Of a stretch of 42,748 bases of DNA, positions 1-7,730 are shown in pieces. This DNA is from Ruminococcus flavefaciens (GTDB lineage Bacteria; Bacillota; Clostridia; Oscillospirales; Ruminococcaceae): contig CACXEJ010000060.1 in NCBI GenBank assembly GCA_902766595.1, positions 1 to 42,748 on the forward strand. Reading direction: 5' to 3'. The translations under genes and the position numbers were made by a program. Positions within the stretch are counted from its first letter, which is position 1, and the number at the start of each line of letters is the position of its first letter. Below the pieces are notes generated by a model. That model was not told where the DNA came from, made no database searches, and saw only the letters and a list, made by a program, of their open reading frames with translations.

Positions 1-5
1 CGGAA

Positions 6-82
6 TGGCGCGCCTTGCTGGATTCGAACCAGCGGCTTACTGCTTAGAAGGCAGTTACTCTATCCAGCTGAGTTAAAGGCGC
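6..82 (-). tRNA. tRNA-Arg (anticodon TCT)
   Basis: Read leftward, the sequence folds as a complete tRNA. The acceptor arms are GCGCCTT and AAGGCGC, the T-loop reads GGTTCGAATCC, and the anticodon stem ACTGC/GCAGT encloses loop CTTCTAA, giving anticodon TCT. The terminal CCA is encoded. It lies 32 bases downstream of tRNA-Gly on the same strand and is probably co-transcribed with it. Confidence 0.95.
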
Positions 83-114
83 ACAGAAAAAATCAGCAGC
101 CGAAGCTGCGTTAA

Positions 115-188
115 TGGAGCGGGTGATGGGAATCGAACCCACGTGTTCAGCTTGGAAGGCTGACATTCTACCATTGAACTACACCCGC
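115..188 (-). tRNA. tRNA-Gly (anticodon TCC)
   Basis: The leftward strand gives acceptor arms GCGGGTG and CACCCGC, T-loop GGTTCGATTCC, and an anticodon stem GTCAG/CTGAC around loop CCTTCCAAG, giving anticodon TCC. CCA is encoded. It is the first gene of a two-tRNA unit with tRNA-Arg and has a good promoter just upstream at 209-237. Confidence 0.95.
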
Positions 189-208
189 ATAGCGTTTCAA
201 CAGATGAT

Positions 209-237
209 ATTATACCATATCAGACGTAAGAAGTCAA
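209..237 (-). promoter_or_regulatory. Promoter for the tRNA-Gly/tRNA-Arg unit
   Basis: On the leftward strand, -35 TTGACT (232-237) and -10 TATAAT (209-214) are 17 bp apart. The predicted start lies about 12 bases before the tRNA-Gly 5' end. Confidence 0.75.
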
Positions 238-361
238 TAGCGAAACGTGAAAATAGTCAGAATTAACAAATAAACCTGTAAGAGGTATGGGCAAAGGTAC
301 AAAGTGACGGAGAAATACTGCTGTATATAGCATAATATCCGAAAAAATATGAGTTTCAGTC

Positions 362-390
362 TTTACAATGGCGGTCAAATGTGCTATAAT
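362..390 (+). promoter_or_regulatory. Promoter for the 433-1029 lipoprotein gene
   Basis: -35 TTTACA (362-367) and -10 TATAAT (385-390) are separated by 17 bp. A TG lies two bases before the -10, as in extended -10 promoters. The stretch from 238 to 361 is AT-rich and otherwise shows nothing. Confidence 0.75.
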
Positions 391-432
391 CACTTTACCG
401 GTTATCCGGAATAATATCAGGAGATGGATAGT

Positions 433-1029
433 ATGAAAAAGATTATTTGTGCAGCAGCAGCCTGTGCTCTTATGCTCACCGGAGCAGTCGGCTGCGGAAA
501 AGACGATAAGAGCAGCAATGGCGCTTCCGGAAGCGGTTTTGAGGGAAAATGGGAATGCGCTTCGATGGATTTCGGAGGAATGTCATTAACATCAATTCCG
601 ATTGTCAATGTTCCGCTTTCAGCAGCTTTCCAGCTTGAGATCAAGAGTGACGGCACATTTGATGTTACATCAGGTATCGTTGGTGAGATCGACGGTTTCT
701 CTTCCGAGGACGAGTCCGGCGAATGGGAAAAGGTAGATGATACGACCATTAAGATCAAGAATACTACCGACCCGACTGATGAAAGCACTACCGGCGAAGA
801 CGATGGCTCTGACAGCTTTCTCGGTGCTAAAGAAGTTGAGCTCAAGCTCGAGAACGACCAGCTCGTTGCTGCTTATGAGGAGAACGGACAGCAAGCTTCT
901 GTCAAGTTCAACAGAGTAAGCGAATTCTCAACTTATGAGGCTACAACTATGAGTGAAGAAGATGCAAGCAAAATGCTCGAGACTTTCAGCTTTGAAATGG
1001 AAACAGAAGCAGAAACAAATGATGACTGA
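433..1029 (+). CDS. Small secreted lipoprotein with lipocalin-like pattern
   Basis: Predicted surface lipoprotein of about 198 residues with no recognised specific function. The N-terminus MKKIICAAAACALMLTGAVGC is a lipoprotein signal peptide: two lysines, a hydrophobic core and a lipobox ending in Cys, where lipid attachment would occur. After a Gly/Ser-rich linker the protein alternates short predicted strands (GKWECASMDF, QLEIKSDGTFDV, GEWEKVDDTTIKIKN, ASVKFNRV). This resembles the lipocalin-like domains common in clostridial lipoproteins, but that is a guess from pattern. The C-terminus is acidic. The start is set at 433, not the ATG at 424, because AGGAG at 419-423 abuts 424 but sits nine bases before 433. 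The gene is monocistronic, between its own promoter and the terminator at 1051-1080. Confidence 0.8.
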   Translation: MKKIICAAAACALMLTGAVGCGKDDKSSNGASGSGFEGKWECASMDFGGMSLTSIPIVNVPLSAAFQLEIKSDGTFDVTSGIVGEIDGFSSEDESGEWEKVDDTTIKIKNTTDPTDESTTGEDDGSDSFLGAKEVELKLENDQLVAAYEENGQQASVKFNRVSEFSTYEATTMSEEDASKMLETFSFEMETEAETNDD

Positions 1030-1050
1030 TTGTTAATAAGTAAGAAGAAA

Positions 1051-1080
1051 GCAGCTGCGTAATAACGCAGCTGCTTTTTA
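1051..1080 (+). terminator. Rho-independent terminator after the lipoprotein gene
   Basis: A perfect 10-bp stem, GCAGCTGCGT (1051-1060) with ACGCAGCTGC (1065-1074), and a 4-base loop, followed by CTTTTTA. The convergent peptidase gene ends at 1078, so the stem may also help end leftward transcripts. Confidence 0.85.
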
Positions 1081-2850
1081 TTTATCTTCTTCGTCTTCCT
1101 CTTTTTTCTTGGTGCCGTAAGCAAAATCGGTAGTATTGAGGTAGTTTGCGGGGTTCTTGCAGACTCCGAGGTATCTTACCTCAAAGTGGCAGTGGTTTCC
1201 GGTGGAATTACCCGTTGTGCCGACAAGACCTATGAGCTGTCCGCGGCGGACCTCCTGATCCGTTGAAACGAGTACTGAGCTCATATGACCGTAAACCGTC
1301 TGATAGCCGTCGTCGTGGGCGATCTGGACAACATTTCCGTAACCGCCTGAATTCCAGCCTGCTGCGATGACCACGCCGTCTGCGGCTGCATATATCTCAG
1401 TGCCGCCGGGAGCAGCGATGTCGAGTCCCTTGTGGTTTCTGTCGCTCAGGAAAGGATCGCTGATATATCCGCCGTTTACGGGCCAGCCGAATTCACCGGT
1501 ACCGGTAAGGACGGTGTCTTTGCTGTCGGGGTGAGCGGAGTAGATGCCTATTCCTATCTCCTCAACGACCGGTTCGCGGGTGACCTTTGATGAGATGACC
1601 TTTCTCGAACGCTCTATGCCGTCAACATAGGTTATCTCGTAGGTCGTGTGCTTTTCGCCGTTTGAACCCTCTACGAGCACCTTGCGGCTGCCGACGTTGA
1701 GAGACGAGGTCTCGACCTCTATCGTCTCATATTTGAGGAGCGAGAGCATTTCGGTCTCTATCACATACTGGATAGGCAGGTAGCTTTCGGTCTCCTTGAC
1801 GTTGAGCATAACTCCGGGCTTTACATCGTCCGCGAAGAGCGGATTGAGCGAGCGGAAGTCAGCGATGTTCATATTGTACTTCTGACATACCTTTACCGCC
1901 GTATCTCCGGGCTTTGCGATGTAGACAACACGCTTGCTGACGGAGGAGGTCAGCTTTCTTATGGTCTCCTTCGTGTCAACGATACTGCTTGCAAGGTATA
2001 TGCCCTTTGCGTACTCTATCTTGTTCTTGTAGGTTATGTCCTTTACGTTTCCGTCAACGTGGTAGGTGAGAAGATGCTCGTCAAGAGCTTCCTCGACCGG
2101 TTCTTTTTCCGGTACTGCGCCGATGAATTCGCCGTCGATATATATTCCGTAAGCCTCTGCGAGCTCCTCGTCCGAGGCTTCGAGCATCTTGTTTGCAAGC
2201 TGCTCAGAGGTGAGGATACGGTCGTTTTCTGAGATTATCTTCAGGGAGAAATTGGCTGAGGTCTCGATGTTGTCCTCACCTGAGTAGTGTATTCTCTGGA
2301 GAGCCTCGTGCTCTGCGCGGTCGAATTCTGCCTCCTCGGTGATAATTCCGATGTCCTTGCCGTTGAATTCGACGTTTATGCCGTACTCAAGCCCGAGACC
2401 GTAGCGTATCACTCCGAGCAGGAATGCAAAGCTGATTATCGGCAGAATGTAGTTGAAGGCGGTGTAGCATATGCCGCCCTCGCCGAAAAGATACGAAGCA
2501 GCAAACCGTGCGAGTGCGCTGATGTATGAGCGGCGGTCGCCCTCCTTCTTAGCCTTTGAAACGGCTATCTGGAGCTCTTTGTTTTTCTGGTTGCGTTTGC
2601 GCAGCGAGTGCGTGAGGTCGTGGAAAAGCCACAGCAGGCCGCGTCCGAGACCTTTTATCAGGTCAAAGAGCTCGGCTGCTATCAGCATTATAGTTCTGAA
2701 TATCCACAGCAGAAGCGCGGCTGTGAATTTGACCGTTGAAAGTCCTGCGCGAAGCAGCAGCGAGGATATGCCTGCACCTATACGGTTCAGGAAACTGCCG
2801 TTATCGGACTGGTCAAAAAAGTCGTTTTCCTCAGGGGATACCTGAGCCAT
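1078..2850 (-). CDS. Membrane-anchored LysM/G5/M23 peptidoglycan endopeptidase
   Basis: Probable cell-wall hydrolase of 590 residues that cuts peptide cross-links in peptidoglycan. The N-terminal half has hydrophobic stretches near residues 40-75 and 133-152, consistent with membrane anchoring. A LysM-like glycan-binding module follows at about 307-352 (YIAKPGDTAVKVCQKYNMNI), then a G5-type domain at about 360-435. The C-terminal M23 (LytM) metallopeptidase domain spans about 470-570. Its zinc ligands are visible: H473 and D477 in NHKGLDIAAP, and H553/H555 in GNHCHFEV; H522 in YGHM is also conserved. The C-terminus is a run of Lys/Glu/Asp. The ATG follows AGGAG-like AAAGGAG. The upstream region carries a WalR-like direct repeat, suggesting envelope-stress or growth control. 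Confidence 0.92.
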   Translation of the reverse strand: MAQVSPEENDFFDQSDNGSFLNRIGAGISSLLLRAGLSTVKFTAALLLWIFRTIMLIAAELFDLIKGLGRGLLWLFHDLTHSLRKRNQKNKELQIAVSKAKKEGDRRSYISALARFAASYLFGEGGICYTAFNYILPIISFAFLLGVIRYGLGLEYGINVEFNGKDIGIITEEAEFDRAEHEALQRIHYSGEDNIETSANFSLKIISENDRILTSEQLANKMLEASDEELAEAYGIYIDGEFIGAVPEKEPVEEALDEHLLTYHVDGNVKDITYKNKIEYAKGIYLASSIVDTKETIRKLTSSVSKRVVYIAKPGDTAVKVCQKYNMNIADFRSLNPLFADDVKPGVMLNVKETESYLPIQYVIETEMLSLLKYETIEVETSSLNVGSRKVLVEGSNGEKHTTYEITYVDGIERSRKVISSKVTREPVVEEIGIGIYSAHPDSKDTVLTGTGEFGWPVNGGYISDPFLSDRNHKGLDIAAPGGTEIYAAADGVVIAAGWNSGGYGNVVQIAHDDGYQTVYGHMSSVLVSTDQEVRRGQLIGLVGTTGNSTGNHCHFEVRYLGVCKNPANYLNTTDFAYGTKKKEEDEEDK

Positions 2851-2888
2851 ATCTGATGCTCCTTTCTGTCAGGTCCGGCAGTGCGGAC

Positions 2889-2905
2889 GTTACAAAATGG
2901 TTACA
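2889..2905 (-). promoter_or_regulatory. WalR-like box at the M23 peptidase promoter
   Basis: The leftward strand reads TGTAAC, five bases, TGTAAC (hexamers at 2900-2905 and 2889-2894). This fits the WalR/YycF consensus TGTWAH-N5-TGTWAH known from Bacillus and Staphylococcus. It starts only seven bases past the predicted -10, over the transcription start, so a bound regulator there would more likely repress than activate. Confidence 0.55.
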
Positions 2906-2912
2906 AAATAAT

Positions 2913-2940
2913 ATTATATCAGCTGCCTGTGAAAAAACAA
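2913..2940 (-). promoter_or_regulatory. Probable promoter of the M23 peptidase gene
   Basis: A leftward -10 TATAAT (2913-2918) lies 16 bp from a -35-like TTGTTT (2935-2940). The -10 is perfect, the -35 weak. The rest of the 2941-3060 gap after the pseudouridine synthase shows no clear terminator. Confidence 0.5.
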
Positions 2941-3060
2941 CGAAAATTATGCCGAATTTTCACAGGTGAGCCTAATTTTGTATACTTGCACAAATCAAGA
3001 GACCAACTGCTCCTAAAATAGTATGAATAGTCAAGCGTTTCCGGTATGTATACTGGTGCG

Positions 3061-3918
3061 TCACAGGAGGTCTGTCTGAAAGAGCGCCGAAATATCCTCC
3101 GGCAGCTTTGATGTTACCGTTATTTCCTTATTGCTGCCGGGCTCCGGGAATGTTATCGTTCCGCAATGCAGAGCCTGCCGCGGTATGTCTTCGAGACTTC
3201 CGCCGTACATATCGTCGCCTGCGAGGGGGTGACCTATATGTGCGAAGTGGACTCGTATCTGATGAGTGCGTCCGGTCTCCGGACGGACTTCCATAAGCGA
3301 ATATTTTTTGCCTGTTTTAATGCGCTTGTAGCACGTCGCAGAGGGCTGACCGTCCTCTCGGACGCAGCGGAGTATTATCGACTCGCGCTCTCTCGCTATC
3401 GGAGCGTCGATACGTCCGGACTCCGGCGGTGTGCCCTCGACTGCCGCGCAGTAGACCTTCCGGCAGCTTCCTTGCAGCAGACTTGCCGCGTGAGCGTCCT
3501 TTGCGACTATGCACAGCCCGGAGGTGTCCTTGTCAAGGCGGTTCACCGGGCGGAACGTGAGGTCGGGGTACAGGTGAGCGAAGAAGTTGCCGAGGGTGTC
3601 GCCCTGATGCTTTATCGAGGGGTGTACCGGGACGCCGGCTGGCTTGTCGAAAATGACAAGGCGCTCGGTCTCGTAAATGACCGGTATCCGCAGTTCAGGA
3701 TTTGGCTCAAGAGCGCCGCTGTCCTCAAAGCGGAGAACTATCTCGTCGCCGGGGAATACCGTGTCGATGCTCCGTATCTGTATGCCGCCGCGCGTTATGC
3801 CGTTTTCCTGCCGCTTAAGCCTTGTCAGGAGACGCCTTGAAACGCCCTTCTGACCGGACAGGAAGCTCTGGAGCGTTGTCGGACGGTCGCCGCCGACTGT
3901 CAGTTTCAGTTCCCTCAC
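3061..3918 (-). CDS. RluA-family RNA pseudouridine synthase
   Basis: Converts specific uridines in structured RNA, usually rRNA, to pseudouridine. The protein has 285 residues. The N-terminal ~65 residues look like the small S4-type RNA-binding domain of the RluC/RluD group. The catalytic motif is NRLDKDTSGLCIVAK, with catalytic Asp at about residue 129; most relatives have His where this has Asn126. The later motif GRTHQIRVHFAHIGHPLAGDD is typical of the family. The start is a GTG at 3918, supported by AGGAGG seven bases upstream. That start lies 104 bases inside the end of the preceding membrane-protein gene, so the two are probably translationally linked. The exact target (RluD- or YlyB-like) cannot be assigned from sequence alone. 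Confidence 0.92.
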   Translation of the reverse strand: MRELKLTVGGDRPTTLQSFLSGQKGVSRRLLTRLKRQENGITRGGIQIRSIDTVFPGDEIVLRFEDSGALEPNPELRIPVIYETERLVIFDKPAGVPVHPSIKHQGDTLGNFFAHLYPDLTFRPVNRLDKDTSGLCIVAKDAHAASLLQGSCRKVYCAAVEGTPPESGRIDAPIARERESIILRCVREDGQPSATCYKRIKTGKKYSLMEVRPETGRTHQIRVHFAHIGHPLAGDDMYGGSLEDIPRQALHCGTITFPEPGSNKEITVTSKLPEDISALFQTDLL

Positions 3919-4684
3919 GGTATTCCTCCTCTTTGATGAAAATGTCTATGCTCAGGGCAAAAGCCGTCCGCAGACCGGCTATGGCATACGGAACGGTCAC
4001 AACGCCAAGCATTGCCGGGATATATGCGAGAAACAGCTTTACCGCGACCATTTTTCTGCCGCGCATAAGTCTGAGAGCACTGAATGTTGCGCGGAGAGTG
4101 TTCTTTTCCGGACAGCGCACAAGCAGGTACGGTACGGCGGTCAGGCTTATCCGCAGCGACAGCCACATAAAGACCGAAATAACAGTGAGAGTGACCGCGT
4201 GGAGCGTTATGAAGAGCCCGGAAGCCGTTCCGCTGCGCTCGGTGAACAATCGGTAGGCAGCTGCTCCGAAGAAGGCTGCCGGAACAAGTGCGGCGAGGGA
4301 TATGAGCTTCGTCCATAAAAGAGCGGCAAGGCTCCGGCGGACGCAGCTCCTGCCCGTGAGAACGTCGGTCAGCGGTGTGAGCAGAGGGCTTTTTTCGGCT
4401 GCTATCTCGCAGAGACGGTGAGCGGAGACATAGGTCAGCGGAGCGACCACGGTCCAGCGGAGAAGCGTGAAGCCTGCCGTGATCGCGGTCTGGAGCGGCT
4501 CTGTTCCGGTGAAGAGCCCGAGCGGTCTGATATTGCCGAAATACAGCAGTATACTGTAAAAGCACGCCTCAACTGCCCGGAAGAAGAGCTCCGCGGCGAC
4601 AGGCATAAAGCATATCAGTGCAGTAACTGCCCGTCTGCCCCTGAGCAGCCGGTTTGAATAACGAATGAGTTCCCTCACGCTCAA
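3815..4684 (-). CDS. Integral membrane protein, about six membrane segments
   Basis: Function not recognised. The 289-residue protein has about six hydrophobic segments (near residues 18-35, 38-52, 68-90, 122-148, 156-190 and 212-245) separated by short basic loops. It resembles the clostridial DUF975-like membrane proteins in size and layout, but that placement is tentative. The start is a TTG at 4684 (MSVRELIRYS), chosen because GGAGG lies eight bases upstream; a GTG two codons later is possible. The last ~35 residues, after FIKEEEYREG, are hydrophilic and are encoded by DNA that also encodes the first 34 codons of the pseudouridine synthase in another frame. This overlap is unusually long. 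Confidence 0.75.
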   Translation of the reverse strand: MSVRELIRYSNRLLRGRRAVTALICFMPVAAELFFRAVEACFYSILLYFGNIRPLGLFTGTEPLQTAITAGFTLLRWTVVAPLTYVSAHRLCEIAAEKSPLLTPLTDVLTGRSCVRRSLAALLWTKLISLAALVPAAFFGAAAYRLFTERSGTASGLFITLHAVTLTVISVFMWLSLRISLTAVPYLLVRCPEKNTLRATFSALRLMRGRKMVAVKLFLAYIPAMLGVVTVPYAIAGLRTAFALSIDIFIKEEEYREGTETDSRRRPSDNAPELPVRSEGRFKASPDKA

Positions 4685-4752
4685 TAATATCGCCTCCGGT
4701 ATGTCTGTATCAGAAGGTATTATGTGCCGGAAACGGAAAAATATTCTTGATG

Positions 4753-5412
4753 TTAAAGATAGTCGTTGTAGTCGTAGTCGGTGGTGGGCTCGTCGGTCTT
4801 GTCATAGGGACAGTAGCCGATTATCTCGAAAGCCTGCGAGTTGAGCCACATCTGTGCCGTTACGATTATGTCGAAGCCGCCGCCGGGTTCGGCAGTTATC
4901 TGCGAGGGCGGATACTTGGGTATTCCGTAGCAGCTGAGCATATTCGAGATGACGCCGCCGTGGGTTATGAGGGCGGAGTGAGTCAGTCCCTCGTTCATCA
5001 TATCGGTGATGATCTCGTGGAGTCCCTTGTAGGTGCGCGCTGTGAGCTCCTCAAGGCTCTCACCCTTGGGCGGACGGACGCTCTTTCCTCCGCGCAGCCA
5101 CTCATTGTAGTCCTTGCGCTTGGCAAGCTCGTCGATGCTCTTGTTCTCGAATTCGCCGAAATCGAGCTCGCGGAAGTCCTCGACCGTACACATCTCGGTG
5201 TAGGGGAAGAGTATCTCGGCGGTCTCGGTGCAGCGCTGGAGCGGCGAGGAGTAGACTCTGTGGACGGTCGGGTATACGAACTCGTCCATTTTGGCGGCAA
5301 GGTCTGCTGCGCCCTTTGGAGAGAGCGGCAGATCGGTCTTGCCGATGTATATACCTTTTTCGTTTGCTTCGGTCATACCGTGGCGGATAACGCTGATGCG
5401 GTAGCCTTTCAT
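4753..5412 (-). CDS. Histidine phosphatase family protein (phosphoglycerate-mutase fold)
   Basis: A 219-residue phosphatase/mutase of the branch-1 histidine phosphatase superfamily; the substrate is unknown. The phospho-histidine motif RHGMTEAN is at residues 10-17, followed by the usual LPLSPKG and SSPLQRCTETA. The second catalytic His is in ITHGGVISN. The C-terminal tail is Asp/Tyr-rich (DYDYNDYL). CobC-like (alpha-ribazole phosphatase) and generic cofactor-dependent mutase roles are both possible, and no cobalamin genes are nearby. The start is the ATG at 5412, with AGGAAG seven bases upstream, not an upstream GTG that would add 11 residues. A perfect palindrome at 5446-5466 lies in its presumed leader. 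Confidence 0.88.
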   Translation of the reverse strand: MKGYRISVIRHGMTEANEKGIYIGKTDLPLSPKGAADLAAKMDEFVYPTVHRVYSSPLQRCTETAEILFPYTEMCTVEDFRELDFGEFENKSIDELAKRKDYNEWLRGGKSVRPPKGESLEELTARTYKGLHEIITDMMNEGLTHSALITHGGVISNMLSCYGIPKYPPSQITAEPGGGFDIIVTAQMWLNSQAFEIIGYCPYDKTDEPTTDYDYNDYL

Positions 5413-5445
5413 ATTATCACTTCCTGATCTGTAATCAAAATGCAC

Positions 5446-5466
5446 AAAAAACGGGTACCGTTTTTT
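5446..5466. promoter_or_regulatory. Perfect palindrome between the phosphatase and XRE genes
   Basis: AAAAAACGG (5446-5454), spacer GTA, CCGTTTTTT (5458-5466). It could be an operator for the nearby XRE regulator or a weak terminator-like hairpin in the phosphatase leader. The sequence does not decide. Confidence 0.4.
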
Positions 5467-5529
5467 AACTTTTAGTAAATCTCACAAAAATCGGTCAAAA
5501 AATAACGAATTCTTCCATATTTCGCTCTA

Positions 5530-5558
5530 TTTACAAATTATACAGTTTGTATTATAAT
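5530..5558 (+). promoter_or_regulatory. Promoter of the XRE regulator gene
   Basis: -35 TTTACA (5530-5535) and -10 TATAAT (5553-5558) with 17 bp spacing, about 60 bases before the ATG. Confidence 0.75.
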
Positions 5559-5618
5559 AGAATTATACAATGAGTAAGATTATTTTAAAGTTTAAATTTC
5601 CGTATAGGAGGAGCAATT

Positions 5619-6335
5619 ATGAATTCTGATTTCGCAAGAATCATAACACTTCAGAGAAAAGAACGTCATATCAGCCAGAAACAGGCTGCTACTGATCTCG
5701 GTATATCACAGGCGCTGCTTTCACACTACGAGAAGGGTATCCGTGAATGCGGACTCAACTTCCTCGTAAAGATCGCGGATTACTACAACGTTTCCTGTGA
5801 CTATCTTCTCGGCAGAACTCCCGAGCCCGAGGGCAAGGTCATCACTATCGAGGATATTCCCGATGACGACGGCAACAATAACCTCAAAATGCCTTCGCCT
5901 GAGATAATCAACTTCAACCGAAGGATCATCAACAACTCCATAAGCCTGCTTTTCAGTCTGGCTCAGAAGGCGAACAGCATCACTCTCATCAAAGAGGTGT
6001 CGTCCTACCTTATGCTGTCGGTGTACAAGCTGTTCAGAATAGTCTACAACGCTAACCCGCACAACGATCAGAAGCTGTTCCGTATCCCCAAGGTCATCGC
6101 CAACGACAGTGCAAATGCTATCGTTTCGATGAGTGAGGCTAATATCAAAGCGGCTTCGAGCGGTATCGCCCTTGACGGAAACGACTGCGTTGATAACTTC
6201 GATACCCTCTATGTGACTACTGCAACGCTCCAGAAGGACTACGCTCAGTATTCGTCATCTCTTCTCAACCTCATCAAGCGAAGTGAGGAGAGTATCTCGC
6301 GCACTCGTGCAAAATACCGCAGTGATGTGAAATAA
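5619..6335 (+). CDS. XRE-family transcriptional regulator
   Basis: A 238-residue DNA-binding protein. Residues 6-60 form a Cro/C1-type helix-turn-helix: QKQAATDLGISQALLSHYEKG holds the two helices, followed by LNFLVKIADYYNVSCDYLLGRT, typical of this family. After a short acidic linker (residues 70-85) comes a ~150-residue mostly helical domain with no recognised family, probably for dimerisation or sensing. AGGAGG lies eight bases before the ATG. It has its own promoter, and a palindrome upstream could be an autoregulatory site. Targets are unknown. Confidence 0.9.
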   Translation: MNSDFARIITLQRKERHISQKQAATDLGISQALLSHYEKGIRECGLNFLVKIADYYNVSCDYLLGRTPEPEGKVITIEDIPDDDGNNNLKMPSPEIINFNRRIINNSISLLFSLAQKANSITLIKEVSSYLMLSVYKLFRIVYNANPHNDQKLFRIPKVIANDSANAIVSMSEANIKAASSGIALDGNDCVDNFDTLYVTTATLQKDYAQYSSSLLNLIKRSEESISRTRAKYRSDVK

Positions 6336-6433
6336 CACAATTCATATTATACCATTTTTTCGGATAAAAGAAAAGGCTTTTAAAGGATTTTTTGTGACAT
6401 ATTTTGGATGGATATAAGTGAAAGAGGTTTATT

Positions 6434-7375
6434 ATGAAATTACAACAGCTTGAGTATGTTATCGCTATCGCTCAGGACGGCAGTATAACCAAGGCGGCGA
6501 AGAGGCTCTATCAGGCTCAGCCTAACATCAGCATCGCTCTGAAGGAGCTTGAGGAGAGTATCGGTATCCAGATATTCAACCGTACACCAAACGGTATGAT
6601 ACTCACTCCCGACGGAGAGGTGTTTCTCGCGAGAGCAAGGAACGTTGTTGATGAGATACACTCCCTCGAGAATGACTACAAGGACAGAGTGGACGGCTCT
6701 CTCTCTATCAAGGCTGAGGTTTCGCGTTCAGCCTATGCTACCGCTATTATAGGCAAGACTCTCAATGAATTCATCAAGGAGTACGGCAGTGTGAATATAC
6801 ACCTCTCCGAGACCGATACGCTGAGAGTTATCGATGACATTTGTACAGGTAAATTTGACATCGGCGTCACCCGTATCCCTGCCAGCTATATCTCTATGGT
6901 AGAGGATCGTATCTCTAACCGCGGCGTTGTCAAGAAAACAATAGTTGAGTACAGTATGAAGCTCCTTATGAGAGCAGATCACCCGCTTGCAAAATATGAT
7001 GATGTGCCGATAGAGCTGCTTAACGAGTACCCGGAAATAATCCATACCGATGACGAGCCGGATATGCTCAGACGAGCCCTCATAAATCAGGATCTCAACT
7101 GCGATTTGAACGAGAAGAGAATTTTCATCTACGACCGCGGAGTTCAGGTGAGTGCCATATCAACGATCGACAATGCCTATATGTGGGTGACTCCGATCGT
7201 GTATGAGACGTTTGAACCGAATACGCCGCTCGTTGTGCGTGACTGTTCGTTCGCGCGCAATACGAATATGGACATTGTGCTCTACCGCGAGAGCAATGAG
7301 GATAATCCGATAATAAAGGCTTGTGTGAACGCGCTGCTGGATTTCGGTAAAAAGGCTTCAGAAGAGATTAAATAA
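6434..7375 (+). CDS. LysR-family transcriptional regulator
   Basis: A 313-residue regulator with the standard LysR architecture. The winged helix-turn-helix is at residues 1-60 (LEYVIAIAQDGSITKAAKRL, then QPNISIALKELEESIGIQIFNRT), followed by a linker helix and an effector-binding domain from about residue 90. LysR regulators usually control a divergent or nearby metabolic operon, but no clear partner lies beside it. AGAGG precedes the ATG by six bases. The 98-base gap from the XRE gene holds no strong terminator, so the two may be co-transcribed. It contains TTAAAGGAT (6380-6388), complementary to the small-RNA segment described below. Confidence 0.92.
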   Translation: MKLQQLEYVIAIAQDGSITKAAKRLYQAQPNISIALKELEESIGIQIFNRTPNGMILTPDGEVFLARARNVVDEIHSLENDYKDRVDGSLSIKAEVSRSAYATAIIGKTLNEFIKEYGSVNIHLSETDTLRVIDDICTGKFDIGVTRIPASYISMVEDRISNRGVVKKTIVEYSMKLLMRADHPLAKYDDVPIELLNEYPEIIHTDDEPDMLRRALINQDLNCDLNEKRIFIYDRGVQVSAISTIDNAYMWVTPIVYETFEPNTPLVVRDCSFARNTNMDIVLYRESNEDNPIIKACVNALLDFGKKASEEIK

Positions 7376-7382
7376 CACAAAA

Positions 7383-7471
7383 GAAAAAAGAGTAGCCGAA
7401 AGACTACTCTTTTTTCTTTAAAGGATGGAATTGAAAAAATCATTATAAAAGACAAGCAGCATTTGTCCTTT
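7383..7471 (-). ncRNA. Putative small RNA 1 (twin small-RNA locus)
   Basis: Predicted leftward RNA of about 89 bases with no open frame. Its promoter is at 7478-7506, its start is near 7471, and it ends at the terminator 7384-7415. The body from 7474 down to 7417 is identical to small RNA 2, 350 bp away; the terminators are unrelated. The 5' end can form a hairpin, AAAGGACAA with TTGTCTTT (one bulged G, loop ATGCTGC). It can alternatively pair AAAGGA with the later TCCTTT, so the two folds compete. CCATCCTTT is complementary to Shine-Dalgarno-like AAAGGATGG. Function is unknown; no known RNA family is recognised. Confidence 0.6.
7384..7415. terminator. Bidirectional terminator of the LysR gene and small RNA 1
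   Basis: A 12-bp stem made of AAAAAAGAGTAG (7384-7395) and CTACTCTTTTTT (7404-7415) around an 8-base loop. It ends rightward transcription of the LysR gene and, read leftward, supplies the U-run that would end small RNA 1. Confidence 0.88.
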
Positions 7472-7488
7472 GATTACAGTATATCACT
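7417..7488 (-). repeat. Direct repeat copy 1 (small-RNA promoter and body)
   Basis: 72 bases matching 7767-7838 at 70 positions. The two differences (7475 and 7477) fall between the -10 element and the predicted start of the RNA. Similarity stops abruptly at the terminator stem on one side and upstream of the -10 on the other. Confidence 0.9.
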
Positions 7489-7506
7489 ACCCATAAGCAA
7501 AATCAA
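7478..7506 (-). promoter_or_regulatory. Promoter of small RNA 1
   Basis: Leftward -35 TTGATT (7501-7506), 17 bp, -10 TATACT (7478-7483). The AGTGATATACT around the -10 is shared with small RNA 2; the -35 is not part of the repeat but is equally placed. Confidence 0.65.
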
Positions 7507-7591
7507 ATATATTTATATAATCATAGTATATGCAAAATCATATATGATAGATATATGACGTCGCAAATGGCTTAAAACAGGAGAAAATCGA

Positions 7592-7632
7592 ATTATAAAG
7601 CCGATGTTAAGCTAATGTTAAATTTATGTAAA
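7592..7632 (-). promoter_or_regulatory. Pho-type tandem hexamer array merging into a -10 element
   Basis: The leftward strand reads TTTACA, TTAACA, TTAACA, TTTATA, each separated by exactly five bases (starts at 7632, 7621, 7610 and 7599). The last overlaps TATAAT (7592-7597). Direct TTAACA-like hexamers at 11-bp period are the binding pattern of Gram-positive PhoP and other OmpR/PhoB-type regulators. The third hexamer also serves as a -35, 18 bp from the -10. A transcript from here would run through small RNA 1. Confidence 0.5.
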
Positions 7633-7730
7633 GTGTTTTGGAGGTTTTGCGGCAGAGAAATTGTTTGGTGAAAATAACGAGATGTTTTTTCTAAATTATG
7701 TATGAGTAAAATCATTATCCTGATATAAGT

